64,000 bases of DNA from Longimicrobium sp. (GTDB lineage Bacteria > Gemmatimonadota > Gemmatimonadetes > Longimicrobiales > Longimicrobiaceae): assembly GCA_036389135.1 (NCBI GenBank), contig DASVQP010000076.1, positions 62,001 through 126,000 of the forward strand, given 5' to 3'. Shown one piece after another: positions 44,165-53,976 of the stretch. The position numbers and the translations under genes were made by a program. Numbering within the stretch: the first letter of the stretch is position 1; every line of letters starts with the position of its first letter. The notes below the pieces were generated by a model. It worked only from the letters and a program-made list of their open reading frames with translations. It ran no database searches and had not been told where the DNA came from.

Positions 44165-44247
44165 TGATGGGGAATGGGGATTGGGGACTGGGGAATGGTA
44201 AAAACCAGGCAGCTACCATTCCCCATTCCCCACTTCCCCATTCCCCT
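44165..44247. repeat. GGGGAATGG hairpin repeat between etfB and etfA
   Basis: Arm GGGGAATGGGGATTGGGG (with ACTGGGGAATGG) against CCATTCCCCATTCCCC and CTTCCCCATTCCCC, separated by about 15 bases. Similar in design to the heptamer hairpins but with a different unit. It interrupts an otherwise coupled etfB-etfA pair. Confidence 0.75.
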
Positions 44248-44996
44248 TACAGTACCTTGGCCTCTTCGCGAAGCAGCCGCATCAGCTCGGGCACGGCGTC
44301 GGCGCCCTGGCCCACGATGCGGCCGGCCTTGCGCTCAGCCGGATAGGAGAGCTGCTGCGCGGCGACGGCGGTGTCGCCGGTGGCGGCGGGCTTCTCCTCG
44401 AGCGGCTTCTTCTTGGCCGCCATGATTCCCTTGAGCGACGCATACCGCGGCTCGTAGGCGCCCTTGGTGAGGGTGAGCGCGCACGGCATGCGCAGCTCCA
44501 CCACCTCCGTGCCGCCCTCGATCTCGCGCTGCGCCACCACCTTGCCGTCCTGCACCTCGAACTGCGTGACGGCGCTCGTCACGGGGATGCCCAGCAGCTC
44601 GGCGGTCATGGGCCCGACGGCCTGGAGGTCGTCGTCCACGGCGCGCAGGCCGAAGAGGAGGAGGTCGTACTCGCGCCCCTTCACCTCGTCGGCCAGAGCG
44701 CGGGCCACGGCGAGCCCTTCGAGGCCGCCGGCGGCCTTGAGGAGGACGGCGTTGTCGGCGCCCATCGCCAGCGCGGTGCGCAGCGTCTCGGCCGATTCGG
44801 CGCCGCCCACCGTCATTACCGTCACTTCGCCGGAGCCCGCTCCCTCCTTGTGCTTCAGGGCGGCTTCGACGGCGAACTCGTCGTACGGATTCAGCACGAA
44901 CTTCATTCCCGCAGGGTCGACGGTCCCCCCGTCGCCCGCAATGCGAAGGCGCGCCTCGGTGTCCGGGACGCGCTTCACGCACACGATGCTCTTCAC
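44247..44996 (-). CDS. etfB: electron transfer flavoprotein beta subunit
   Basis: 249 residues. ETF-beta signature phrases: CVKRVPDTEARLRI, FVLNPYDEFAVEAAL, LLLFGLRAVDDDLQAVGPM, and the AMP-binding/recognition-loop region LPCALTLTKGAYEPRYASLK in its variant form. GTG start (VKSIVCVKRVPDT is the family start). First gene of etfBA, with a clear promoter 65 bases upstream. Confidence 0.94.
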   Translation of the reverse strand: MKSIVCVKRVPDTEARLRIAGDGGTVDPAGMKFVLNPYDEFAVEAALKHKEGAGSGEVTVMTVGGAESAETLRTALAMGADNAVLLKAAGGLEGLAVARALADEVKGREYDLLLFGLRAVDDDLQAVGPMTAELLGIPVTSAVTQFEVQDGKVVAQREIEGGTEVVELRMPCALTLTKGAYEPRYASLKGIMAAKKKPLEEKPAATGDTAVAAQQLSYPAERKAGRIVGQGADAVPELMRLLREEAKVL

Positions 44997-45060
44997 GCGC
45001 GCATCTCCTCAAGCGTCTGGTGATCGTTTCGGATGCCGCCCGGCGGCTCCGAAGCCGGGC

Positions 45061-45089
45061 AGAATAGCCGGACCAGGCCGGACCGGCAA
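45061..45089 (-). promoter_or_regulatory. etfBA promoter
   Basis: Minus strand: TTGCCG (45089-45084), 17-base spacer, TATTCT (45066-45061). Predicted start about 55-60 bases before the etfB GTG. Confidence 0.6.
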
Positions 45090-45104
45090 GCCTTCATGGG
45101 AACA

Positions 45105-45331
45105 GGGGGGTCCGGGCGAGTGAACTCGCTGCAACAACAGCACAAAGTCCGCCTCCGCGGACTCCGGGTCCAATGCCGGCGTGCACGAGCCGGCTTCAGC
45201 CGCCTTCCCGCCGTTCCAGCCGGGGGCTTTAGCCCCCGGTGGGTTTCCCCCGGCGCCCCCAGCCCCAAACCAATAGGCGCGGACAACCCTCATCCGCGCC
45301 TCTCTCCGCGTCTCCGCGCCTCCGCGTGAGC
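45105..45331. repeat. multi-hairpin repeat (inverted copy 3) plus GC-rich repeat
   Basis: The reverse complement of the copy at 33843: GCGAGTGAACTCGC, GTCCGCCTCCGCGGAC-type stem and GGGGGCTTTAGCCCCC in reverse order. It is followed at about 45293-45331 by the CTCCGCGTCTCCGCG string. Together they fill most of the 342-base gap between etfB and the next lipoprotein gene. Confidence 0.7.
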
Positions 45332-45338
45332 CCGTCGT

Positions 45339-45710
45339 TTACGGCCGCGCCGGTGGCCGCGCGTTCGGGTTGGTCTCCGGGAGCGGTGCGGCGGTGTCGC
45401 CGCGCGCGGCCGCGGGGGCGCCGGGGTTGGGCGCGCCGGGGAGCGTGGCGCCGGGGGGAGTGGTGTCCGAGCTGGACAGGTTCTCCAGGTGGATCGTGGT
45501 GTCCACCAGGCCCGCCCGCGCCGCCTCCTCCGGCGACATGGCCTTCGCGGCCGCCTGCACCTGCTGCGTGGACGTGCCGTCCATCAGGTCTTCGTTGGTG
45601 GTGTCGATCGCGGCGGCGGGCGCGTTCGCCTCGTCGTCCTCACCGCTCCCTCCGCAGGCGGCGGAGAGCAGCAGGGCGCCCACGAGGGCGGCACGGAAAA
45701 GCATCATCAC
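45339..45710 (-). CDS. small lipoprotein of unknown function
   Basis: Up to 123 residues; the frame begins GTG-ATG-ATG, and the ATG at 45707 has the best spacing (six bases) from AGGAG. Lipoprotein signal with LLLSAAC lipobox. The mature part is Thr/Ser/Pro-rich and acidic, without an evident fold. Probably a periplasmic or outer-membrane lipoprotein. Lies after the alpha/beta hydrolase on the same strand. Confidence 0.65.
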   Translation of the reverse strand: MMMLFRAALVGALLLSAACGGSGEDDEANAPAAAIDTTNEDLMDGTSTQQVQAAAKAMSPEEAARAGLVDTTIHLENLSSSDTTPPGATLPGAPNPGAPAAARGDTAAPLPETNPNARPPARP

Positions 45711-45738
45711 GAGCTCCTTGGGGCAGGTTGTGCCGCTC

Positions 45739-46836
45739 TCAGGCCTGGGCCGGCTCCGCGTCGCCCAGCCGCTCCACGTAGAAGCGGCGGACGCGCTCGG
45801 CCACCTCGGCGGCGCGCTCCCAGTGCGGGAGCGGCCCCGTGGGCAGCCCGACCACCGTCACGTTCGGACGCTCCTCCAGCTCCGGGAGGCGCTTCATCTG
45901 CACCGTGCGGCGGCTCTCGGCGGTGCCGTGCACCACCAGGATCGGCTGGCGGAGGCGCAGGTACGTTTCCATCGCCTCCTTTACGAAGAGGCGGCCGTTC
46001 ACCACGTCGTCCAGCGGCCGGGCGGCGCCCTCCACCCGCGCCGTCTCCACCGCGTATTCCACGAACTCGTCCGGCACCCCGAAGTCGGGGGTGAAGAGCT
46101 GGTCGCGCGCGAACTCGAAGATGCGGTCCGGCGTGGTGAGGCGCTCGTAGAGGGCGCGCTGCACGCCGGGGAGCATGAAGGCCAGCTTCGACCGCAGGCG
46201 CCCCACCTCGGCCGGATCGTCGCCCAGGCCGGCGGGCTCCAGGGCGACCAGCGACCGCACCAGGTCAGGGCGGCGGCGGGCGACCTCGGCGGCGTAGGTG
46301 GCGCCCAGCGACAGGCCGATCACGTCCGCGCCGCCGGCGGGGCGCACCACGCGCTCCAGGAAGTGCTCCAGCTGGTCTTCCAGCACGTCCGGCGTGTACA
46401 TGATCTCCGGGCGGTCACTGTGGCCGAAGCCCACCCACTCCAGCGCGAAGATCGGCCGGTCGCCGCGGGCCAGCGCGCGGACCAGGGGCCGCATCTCGTG
46501 CGCCGAGGCGACCGCGTTGATGGAGTGCACGAAGACCAGCGGCCTCCCCTCCCCCTCGCGGCTGTAGAAGGCGTAGTGCACGTCGCCCCAGGGCACGTAC
46601 TCCAGCCGCATCCCCAGCGCGTTGGGGAGCTCGGTCACGGGGCGCTGGCGCGACCTTCCCGCGCCCACCAGGAAGACGCCGTACGCCGCCAGAGCCGCCG
46701 CGGCGGTCAGCCCCGCGGCACGCCCCGCCTGGCCCAGCCGGCCGCGCGAGGGCTTCTCGCCGCCCGCCGCATCCAGGCCACGTTCCCGCCGCCGTTCCCG
46801 GCGCGCTTTCTCTTGGTTCTCGTCGCGATCCGCCAT
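45739..46836 (-). CDS. alpha/beta-hydrolase with N-terminal membrane anchor
   Basis: 365 residues. A basic N-terminus (ARRERRRERG) and one membrane helix (GLTAAAALAAYGVFLVGAG) precede an alpha/beta-hydrolase fold: oxyanion region VFVHSINAVAS, nucleophile elbow GLSLGATYA (Ser), acid region and a late His in PTGPLPHWERAAEV. Substrate unknown. Located 80 bases after nuoN on the same strand, and may be read through from the nuo operon. Confidence 0.78.
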   Translation of the reverse strand: MADRDENQEKARRERRRERGLDAAGGEKPSRGRLGQAGRAAGLTAAAALAAYGVFLVGAGRSRQRPVTELPNALGMRLEYVPWGDVHYAFYSREGEGRPLVFVHSINAVASAHEMRPLVRALARGDRPIFALEWVGFGHSDRPEIMYTPDVLEDQLEHFLERVVRPAGGADVIGLSLGATYAAEVARRRPDLVRSLVALEPAGLGDDPAEVGRLRSKLAFMLPGVQRALYERLTTPDRIFEFARDQLFTPDFGVPDEFVEYAVETARVEGAARPLDDVVNGRLFVKEAMETYLRLRQPILVVHGTAESRRTVQMKRLPELEERPNVTVVGLPTGPLPHWERAAEVAERVRRFYVERLGDAEPAQA

Positions 46837-46915
46837 GACTCCATTCCCCTTGCAAACAGGAGGCCCGGCGCTCACCGCCGGGCCTCCACCCCGTTCCGAA
46901 CCTCGCTGAATCCGT

Positions 46916-48493
46916 TTACCGCAACGACGTCTGCGTCCCCGGCTGCACCTCGGCCACGGTGGCGCCGGGCACCGGGTTCCACAGCGAATTGGCCCCCTTC
47001 ATCGCCCAACCCATCGGCTTGGAGCCCAGGAAGAAGAGGAGGATCACCGCCACTCCCGCCAGCGTCACCGCCCAGCGGGTGGGGCCGGGGAGCCAGGCGT
47101 GGCGGTGGTCGTCGCCCGAGCGCGCGGGGCGCATGTACATCACCACGATCACGCGCAGGTAGTAGAAGTACGAGATCAGCGACGCCAGCACCAGGAGCAC
47201 CGCCACCGGGGCCAGCCGCGCCTCCACCGCCGCGCGCAGGATGTACAGCTTCCCCAGGAACCCCGCCGTGAGCGGGAAGCCGGCCAGCGAGAGGAGGAAG
47301 ATGGAGAAGAGCCCCGCCATCAGCGGCTTCTGCGACGCGAAGCCCGCCCAGTCCTCCAGCGCCACCCGCTCCTCGCCGTTCTCGCGCGAGTTGGCGATCA
47401 CGATGCCGAACGCCCCCACCGTCATGATGGTGTAGACGACGAGGTAGAACAGGAACGCCGCCACCCCGCCCGGCGACACGGCCAGCAGCGCGACCAGCAG
47501 GTAGCCGGCGTGCGCGATCGACGAGTAGGCGAGCATCCGCTTGACGCTCCCCTCGGTGAGCGCGATCAGGTTGGCGCCGAACATGGTGATGACCGCCAGC
47601 CAGAACACCGGCTCGCGCCACACGTCCGCCGCGCCGCCGAAGCCGATCACGAACATGCGGATGAAGGCCGCGAAAGCCGCCGCCTTCACGCCCGTCGACA
47701 TCAGCGCCGTGATCGGGGTGGGCGCGCCATCGTACGCGTCCGGCGTCCACATGTGGAAGGGCATGGCGGCCACCTTGAAGGCGAAGCCCACCATCGTCAG
47801 CGCCATCCCGGCAAGGAAGATCCCGCCGAATGGAGCCGCCCCGCCGATCACCGCCTGCCCGATCCCGCGCAGGTTCGTGGTGCCCACCGTCCCCCACACC
47901 AGCGCCAGGCCGTACAAAAAGAAGGCGCTGGAGAAGGCGCCGAGCAGGAAGTACTTGAGCGACCCCTCGGACGAGCGCGGGTCCAGCCGGTCGAAGCCCA
48001 CCAGCACGTAGATGGCCACCGACATCACCTCGAGCCCCACGAAGAGGAGCATCAGGTCGCGCGCGCCGCCCATCAGCATCATCCCCAGGGTGGCGAACAG
48101 CACCAGCACGTGGAACTCGCCGCGGTTGATGCCGCGCCGGTCCAGGTAGCCCATGGAGAGGAAGATGGAGAGCGCCGCCGACCCCAGGTAGATGAAGTTG
48201 GTGATCATCCGGAAGTTGTCCAGCGCCACCATCCCCACGTCCGATCGGTCGGCCACGTCCACCAGCGCCAGGTTGGCCACCGCCGTCAGCGCCAGCGTGG
48301 CCAGCGTAAGCCAGGCCACGTTGGGGCGCGACGGCTCCGACCGGCTCCCCTTCTGGAAGACGTCCACCATCAGCACGCCCATGGCGCCCAGCGCCAGCAC
48401 GATCTCCGGGAGCAGCGCCCAGAAGTAGTGCGACTGGCGGGCCAGGTCCAGCACGTCCGGACGCCCGAGCGACCGGAAAAGGTCAGCGAACAT
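46916..48493 (-). CDS. nuoN: NADH-quinone oxidoreductase subunit N
   Basis: Antiporter-like proton-pumping subunit of complex I. 525 residues, about 14 membrane helices. Conserved Lys/Glu helices of the Mrp-type fold are visible, for example EVMSVAIYVLVGF, SLKYFLLGAFSSAFFLYG, AFKVAAMPFHMWTPDAY and SVKRMLAYSSIAHAGYLLVA. Last gene of the nuo operon, 15 bases after nuoM. Confidence 0.94.
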   Translation of the reverse strand: MFADLFRSLGRPDVLDLARQSHYFWALLPEIVLALGAMGVLMVDVFQKGSRSEPSRPNVAWLTLATLALTAVANLALVDVADRSDVGMVALDNFRMITNFIYLGSAALSIFLSMGYLDRRGINRGEFHVLVLFATLGMMLMGGARDLMLLFVGLEVMSVAIYVLVGFDRLDPRSSEGSLKYFLLGAFSSAFFLYGLALVWGTVGTTNLRGIGQAVIGGAAPFGGIFLAGMALTMVGFAFKVAAMPFHMWTPDAYDGAPTPITALMSTGVKAAAFAAFIRMFVIGFGGAADVWREPVFWLAVITMFGANLIALTEGSVKRMLAYSSIAHAGYLLVALLAVSPGGVAAFLFYLVVYTIMTVGAFGIVIANSRENGEERVALEDWAGFASQKPLMAGLFSIFLLSLAGFPLTAGFLGKLYILRAAVEARLAPVAVLLVLASLISYFYYLRVIVVMYMRPARSGDDHRHAWLPGPTRWAVTLAGVAVILLFFLGSKPMGWAMKGANSLWNPVPGATVAEVQPGTQTSLR

Positions 48494-48508
48494 GAAAGCG
48501 GTTCTCCC

Positions 48509-50113
48509 CTACGGTTGGACGGCGACGGGGGCCCCGAAGCCCTGCGGCATCCGCGAGTCTTCCACCTGATCCAGAACGCGCTGGGCGGAAGGCTCCATGC
48601 GGTCCAGGAACGGCTTCGGGTACACCCCCAGCCACAGGATCAGCACCACCAGCGGCAGGAGGATGGCCAGCTCGCGCCGGTTGAGGTCCGGCACGTGGCG
48701 GTTGGCCGGCCGGTCCAGCGCGTTGAAGATGGTCTTCTGCACCATCGGCAGCATGTAGTACGACGCGAAGATCACCCCGGTGGCGCCGATCAGCGCGGCC
48801 CACGGCTGGCTGCGGAAGGCGCCCAGCAGCACCAGGAACTCGCCCACGAAGCCGCTCGTGCCCGGAAGCCCGATGGTGGTCATGGCCGCGAACACCAGCA
48901 TGATGGAGAAGACCGGGAGCGACGCCGCCAGCCCGCCGAAGTCGGCGATCTCGTACGAGTGGCGCCGCTCGTACAGCATCCCCAGCAGGAAGAAGAGCAT
49001 CGGCGTGGAGAGCCCGTGGCCGATCATCACCAGCAGCGCGCCCTGCATCCCCTGCACGTTGAAGGCGAAGATCCCCAGGATCACGAAGCCCAGGTGCGCC
49101 ACCGAGGTGTACGCCACCAGCTTCTTGGCGTTGGGCTGCACCGCCGCCACCAGCGCGGCGTAGATGATCCCCGCCAGCCCCAGCACCATCGCCCACTTGA
49201 TCACCCCACCGCTGTCCGCCACGTCCGGAAAAAGCGGCAGGGCGAAGCGGATGAAGCCGTACGTCCCCATCTTGAGCAGCACCCCCGCCAGCACCACCGA
49301 CCCCGCCGTGGGCGCCTGCACGTGCGCGTGCGGCAGCCAGGTGTGGAAGGGGAAGATCGGCACCTTGACCGCGAACGCCAGCGCGAACGCCAGGAAGAGC
49401 ATCGTCTGCTCCACCCCGGTGAGCTGCAGCGTCAGGAAGTCGAAGTACGAGAAGCTGGGCGTCATCCCCCCGCTGGAGCCGTTGAAGCGCCAGAAGAGGT
49501 ACAGGATCGCCACCAGCATCAGCAGCGAGCCGACCGCCGTGTAGAGGAAGAACTTGACCGCCGCGTAGATGCGCTCCTTGCCGCCCCAGATCCCGATGAG
49601 GAAGTACATGGGGATCAGCACCATCTCCCAGAACATGTAGAACAGGAAGAGGTCCAGCGACACGAACACCCCCACCACCCCGCCGGTCAGCGCCAGCAGC
49701 GAGGCGTAGAAGCCGCGCTCGCGGTCGCGGATGTACGTCCACGACCCCAGCACCATCAGCGGCAGCAGCAGGGTGGTGAGCAGCACCATGAAGAGCGAGA
49801 TGCCGTCCATCCCGATCCGGTAGTGGATCCCCCACTCCCGGAACCAGGTGAAGTCCGCGCAGTTGCTCATCGGCACCACGCGGTCGATCCACGTCCCCAT
49901 CCCGTTGCGGGCTTGGGCCGCGCTCATCCGGCACGAGCCGACCGGATTGAAGGTGAAGAAGAGCGGGATGGATACCGCGAACTCGATCAGCCCGGCCCCG
50001 AGGGCCACCCGCTTCGCGTTCCCCTCCCCGGCCAGGTACGCGGCCAGCGCGCCCAGCATGGGGAAGACGATCAGGAACGTCAGGATCCAGTGGCTCTGGT
50101 AGAAATCGTTCAT
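48509..50113 (-). CDS. nuoM: NADH-quinone oxidoreductase subunit M
   Basis: 534 residues, antiporter-like subunit. Family motifs: FWEMVLIPMYFLIGIWGG (Glu helix), ALAFAVKVPIFPFHTWLPHAH (Lys helix) and KKLVAYTSVAHLGFVILG. Embedded in the membrane arm between NuoL and NuoN. Its C-terminus has the expected KTIFNALDRPAN region. 13 bases after nuoL. Confidence 0.95.
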   Translation of the reverse strand: MNDFYQSHWILTFLIVFPMLGALAAYLAGEGNAKRVALGAGLIEFAVSIPLFFTFNPVGSCRMSAAQARNGMGTWIDRVVPMSNCADFTWFREWGIHYRIGMDGISLFMVLLTTLLLPLMVLGSWTYIRDRERGFYASLLALTGGVVGVFVSLDLFLFYMFWEMVLIPMYFLIGIWGGKERIYAAVKFFLYTAVGSLLMLVAILYLFWRFNGSSGGMTPSFSYFDFLTLQLTGVEQTMLFLAFALAFAVKVPIFPFHTWLPHAHVQAPTAGSVVLAGVLLKMGTYGFIRFALPLFPDVADSGGVIKWAMVLGLAGIIYAALVAAVQPNAKKLVAYTSVAHLGFVILGIFAFNVQGMQGALLVMIGHGLSTPMLFFLLGMLYERRHSYEIADFGGLAASLPVFSIMLVFAAMTTIGLPGTSGFVGEFLVLLGAFRSQPWAALIGATGVIFASYYMLPMVQKTIFNALDRPANRHVPDLNRRELAILLPLVVLILWLGVYPKPFLDRMEPSAQRVLDQVEDSRMPQGFGAPVAVQP

Positions 50114-50126
50114 CGTTCCCGGTGCG

Positions 50127-52499
50127 TCAGAGCGCGAAGGCGCCGAGGAGAAGGAGCACGCCCAGCACGAGCACGAACGCGTAGGTGTTGGTCTGCCCCG
50201 TCTGCAGCCTGCCGAACACGAGGCCGAGTGCCTGCGAGGTGCGCCCCGCGAAGTCCACCAGCCCGTCGATCACGTGGCGGTCGAAGCTCGCCAGGAAGCG
50301 CGCCGACGCCCGCACCGGCCCCAGCACGGCGCGGTCGTAGAATTCGTCGATCCACCACTTGTTGTAGAGCGTGCGCTCCATTCCGTTGCGGTACGACGGC
50401 TCCGTCTCCGCGTTGCCCAGCACCTTTTTGCCGAGCAGCACGAACGCCGTCGCCAGCCCGCCCAGCCCGATGACGATGGCCAGGATGATGGGCCACGCCG
50501 CGTGGTGCGCCTCGGGGATGTTCTGCAGGTTGGCGCGCACCACCTCCTCGGACCCGGCGATCACCGGGTGGAGCCAGCGGTGCAGCGCCCCGCCCTCACC
50601 GTCGAAGTTGAAGAGGCCGACGATCGGCACCTCTTCCTCCACGTTCAGGAAGCCGCCCAGCAGCGAGAGCGCGGCGAGCACCACCAGCGGCAGGCTCAGC
50701 GTCCAGTCGCCCTCGTGCAGGTGCCGCTCTTCCGTCTCGCCGCCGCGGAAGCGGCCAAAGAAGGTGTAGATCATCAGGCGGCCCATGTAGAACGCAGTCA
50801 TGAACGCCGCGATCGAGAGCGTCCCGCCGATGAAGCCCATCCAGGTGGCGCCCGAGATCCCGAACAGCTCCGCGCGCGACAGCGGCGATGCCCCCTCCGC
50901 GCCCAGCCACGCGGCGCCGATGATCTCGTCCTTGGAGAAGAAGCCCGCAAAGGGCGGCACGCCGGCGATGGCCAGCGTCGCGATCCCCATGGTGATGAAG
51001 GTGACCGGCAGGTACTTCCGCAGCCCGCCCATGTTGCGCATGTCCTGCGCGTCGGCCGGGTTGTGCGTGTGGTGCAGCGCCGCGTGCATGGCGTGGATCA
51101 CCGCGCCCGAGCCCAGGAAGAGGCACGCCTTGAAGAAGGCGTGCGTCATCAGGTGGAAGACGCCGGCCACGTACGCGCCCATCCCCACCGCCGCGAACAT
51201 GAAGCCGAGCTGCGACACGGTGGAGTACGCCAGCACCTTTTTGATGTCCCACTGCTTCAGGCCGATGGAGGCCGCGAATATCGCCGTCAGCGCGCCGATG
51301 ATGGCGACCACCAGCGACGCCGCGGGCGCCAGCGTAAAGAGCACGGAGGAGCGCACCACCAGGTACACGCCCGCCGTCACCATGGTGGCCGCGTGGATCA
51401 GCGCGGAGACCGGCGTGGGGCCGGCCATGGCGTCCGGCAGCCAGATGTAGAGCGGGATCTGCGCGCTCTTGCCGGTGGCGCCCAAAAAGAAGAAGAGGCA
51501 GACCAGCGTGGCGACGGCGCCGCCGTACACGAATTCCTTTGGAGCCGCCGCCGACACCCCGGCGAAGTCCAGCGTCCCCAGGTGCGCGAAAAGGAGGAAC
51601 ATCGCCATCAGGAAGCCGAAGTCGCCCACGCGGTTGGCGATGAACGCCTTCATCCCGGCGGCGGCGTTGGCGCGCTCGCTGAACCAGAAGCCGATCAGCA
51701 GGTACGACGCGAGCCCCACCCCCTCCCACCCCACGAACATCAGCGGATACGACGACCCCAGCACCAGCACCAGCATGAAGAAGACGAAGAGGTTCAGGTA
51801 CGCCATGTAGCGCGGGTACCCGGGGTCCTCCTTCATGTAGCCGACGGAGAAGATGTGGATCAGCGACCCCACCCCCGTGATGATCAGCGTCATCACGATG
51901 GAGAGCGGGTCCAGCAGCAGCCCGGCCGTGACGTTCAGCGTGCCCGCGGGGATCCAGGTGAAGAGCTCGGTCGCGGCGAACTCGTGCGCGCCCTGCATCT
52001 TCAGGAAGTTCACCACCGCCAGCGCGAACGCCAGCAGCATCACCCCCGGCGCAACGATGCTCGGCAGGGTGTGCGTCCACGGCTTGGGGCCGTGCGCGTG
52101 CCCGTGGTCGTCGTGCGCGTCATGCCCGTGTGCGTCGTGCCCGTGCACGTCGTGGCCGTGCGGGTGCACGTCGTGCGCGGCGTCCACGGGGCTGGGGCGC
52201 GTGCCGTGGTCCATCCCCTCCTGCTCGCTCGGCGCGGCGCCCGCCATCGCCAGGGCGGGCTGGTGCGCGGGGGCGTGGGCGTGCTCGTCGTGGTGCGCGT
52301 CCCAGTACGGGTCGCCCACGGGGGGGAGCACGGGAAGGGCGCGGCGCGCGGCGATGATCGCCACGATGCCGTTGATCACGAACCCGAGCAGCGGCAGCGC
52401 CAGGATCGCCCAGGGAAGGACCGGGTGGAAGGCGGCGCCGTGCGCGCCCTCGGCGCCTGCCTGCGTTGCCGCGTGCGCGGCCTCTTGGAGGATCGTCAC
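50127..52499 (-). CDS. nuoL: NADH-quinone oxidoreductase subunit L with His-rich insert
   Basis: Distal proton-pump subunit with the lateral helix. 790 residues, against the common 610-660. The excess is mostly a hydrophilic loop at residues about 67-143 between helix 1 and helix 2, with 12 His in residues 109-136 (pattern HGHDAHGHDAHDDH). The core is normal: FVGWEGVGLASYLLIGFWF, LGATGKSAQIPLYIWLPDAM, IKKVLAYSTVSQLGFMF and the GIATLAIAGVPPFAGFFSKD lateral region. GTG start. Eight bases after nuoK. Confidence 0.94.
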   Translation of the reverse strand: MTILQEAAHAATQAGAEGAHGAAFHPVLPWAILALPLLGFVINGIVAIIAARRALPVLPPVGDPYWDAHHDEHAHAPAHQPALAMAGAAPSEQEGMDHGTRPSPVDAAHDVHPHGHDVHGHDAHGHDAHDDHGHAHGPKPWTHTLPSIVAPGVMLLAFALAVVNFLKMQGAHEFAATELFTWIPAGTLNVTAGLLLDPLSIVMTLIITGVGSLIHIFSVGYMKEDPGYPRYMAYLNLFVFFMLVLVLGSSYPLMFVGWEGVGLASYLLIGFWFSERANAAAGMKAFIANRVGDFGFLMAMFLLFAHLGTLDFAGVSAAAPKEFVYGGAVATLVCLFFFLGATGKSAQIPLYIWLPDAMAGPTPVSALIHAATMVTAGVYLVVRSSVLFTLAPAASLVVAIIGALTAIFAASIGLKQWDIKKVLAYSTVSQLGFMFAAVGMGAYVAGVFHLMTHAFFKACLFLGSGAVIHAMHAALHHTHNPADAQDMRNMGGLRKYLPVTFITMGIATLAIAGVPPFAGFFSKDEIIGAAWLGAEGASPLSRAELFGISGATWMGFIGGTLSIAAFMTAFYMGRLMIYTFFGRFRGGETEERHLHEGDWTLSLPLVVLAALSLLGGFLNVEEEVPIVGLFNFDGEGGALHRWLHPVIAGSEEVVRANLQNIPEAHHAAWPIILAIVIGLGGLATAFVLLGKKVLGNAETEPSYRNGMERTLYNKWWIDEFYDRAVLGPVRASARFLASFDRHVIDGLVDFAGRTSQALGLVFGRLQTGQTNTYAFVLVLGVLLLLGAFAL

Positions 52500-52506
52500 G
52501 GGACGC

Positions 52507-52812
52507 TTACCACCGGAGCAGGCTGAAGTTCTTGACGTCCACCGACTCCCGGTGACGGAAGGCGGCGATGACGATGGCCAGACCGACCGCGGCCTCGGCG
52601 GCCGCCACGGCGATCACGAAGAAGACGAACACCTGGCCCTGCACCCCCGCGAAGGGGGAGAGCGCCACGAACGCCAGGTTCACCGCGTTGAGCATCAGCT
52701 CCACGCACATGAACAGGATGATGATGTTGCGCCGCACCACCACCCCCGCCACTCCCACGGAGAAGAGGAGGGCGCTGAGGATGAGCGGGTACTCGACCGG
52801 GATCTCGGACAT
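52507..52812 (-). CDS. nuoK: NADH-quinone oxidoreductase subunit K
   Basis: 101 residues, three membrane helices, with the two buried glutamates used in proton transfer ([15 protein letters not shown] and [18 protein letters not shown]). Six bases after nuoJ, typical operon spacing. Confidence 0.95.
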   Translation of the reverse strand: MSEIPVEYPLILSALLFSVGVAGVVVRRNIIILFMCVELMLNAVNLAFVALSPFAGVQGQVFVFFVIAVAAAEAAVGLAIVIAAFRHRESVDVKNFSLLRW

Positions 52813-52818
52813 GGGCCT

Positions 52819-53340
<522 letters not shown>

Positions 53341-53371
53341 GGGTTCCGGAATCGGGTCCGGGTTCGAGACT

Positions 53372-53447
53372 AAAAGTGCTGAGTCCTAAGTGCCAAGTCC
53401 TAAGTGACTGCGGTTCAGCACTTGGCACTTAGCACTTAGCACTTCCC
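53372..53447. repeat. heptamer-repeat hairpin, copy 2 (between nuoI and nuoJ)
   Basis: AGTGCTGAGTCCTAAGTGC units on the left against GCACTTAGCACTTAGCAC on the right, centre CTGCGGTTC. Occupies nearly the whole 112-base gap, whereas most other nuo junctions are shorter than 20 bases. Confidence 0.85.
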
Positions 53448-53452
53448 TTCGT

Positions 53453-53962
53453 TCATTCCCCTGCCGGGTCCGACGGGTCCCAGAGCAGCGTCACGGGGTG
53501 CGTCTGCTTCTGCAGGCGGTCCAGGTCGTACACGAAGTTCGAGCGGGTGTACTCGCCGTTCTCGTAGTGGTTGCCCACGTGGATCGCCTCCACCGGGCAC
53601 ACCTCCTGGCACATCCCGCAGAAGATGCAGCGGAACTCGTCGATCTCGTAGACGATGGGGAAGCGGTTCCCCTGGTCGTCCTCGCCCGGCACCAGCGTGA
53701 TGCAGTTGGCGGGGCAGACCGTGGGGCACAGGCCGCACGCCACGCACTTGGGGCGCCCGTCGTCGTGCGTCTCCATCACGTGCGTCCCCCGCCACCGCGG
53801 CGACAGGGGCTTCTTCACGTCGGGGTACTGGATGGTCTGCGTGCTCCGGTCCCCGGCGTTGTTCACGAGGTGCCGGAACGTGAGCGCCATCCCCTTCAGC
53901 GAGGCTCGCAGGTAGCTCGACTTCCCCTGCGGGCGACGCATCACCTTTACGGTCGCGGCCAT
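53453..53962 (-). CDS. nuoI: NADH-quinone oxidoreductase subunit I
   Basis: 169 residues; carries clusters N6a and N6b. Two ferredoxin motifs, CVACGLCPTVCPANC and CIFCGMCQEVCPVEA, with the eight ligand Cys intact. Passes electrons from NuoG to NuoB. Begins 14 bases after the nuoH stop. Confidence 0.96.
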   Translation of the reverse strand: MAATVKVMRRPQGKSSYLRASLKGMALTFRHLVNNAGDRSTQTIQYPDVKKPLSPRWRGTHVMETHDDGRPKCVACGLCPTVCPANCITLVPGEDDQGNRFPIVYEIDEFRCIFCGMCQEVCPVEAIHVGNHYENGEYTRSNFVYDLDRLQKQTHPVTLLWDPSDPAGE

Positions 53963-53976
53963 TTGTGTACAGCTCC

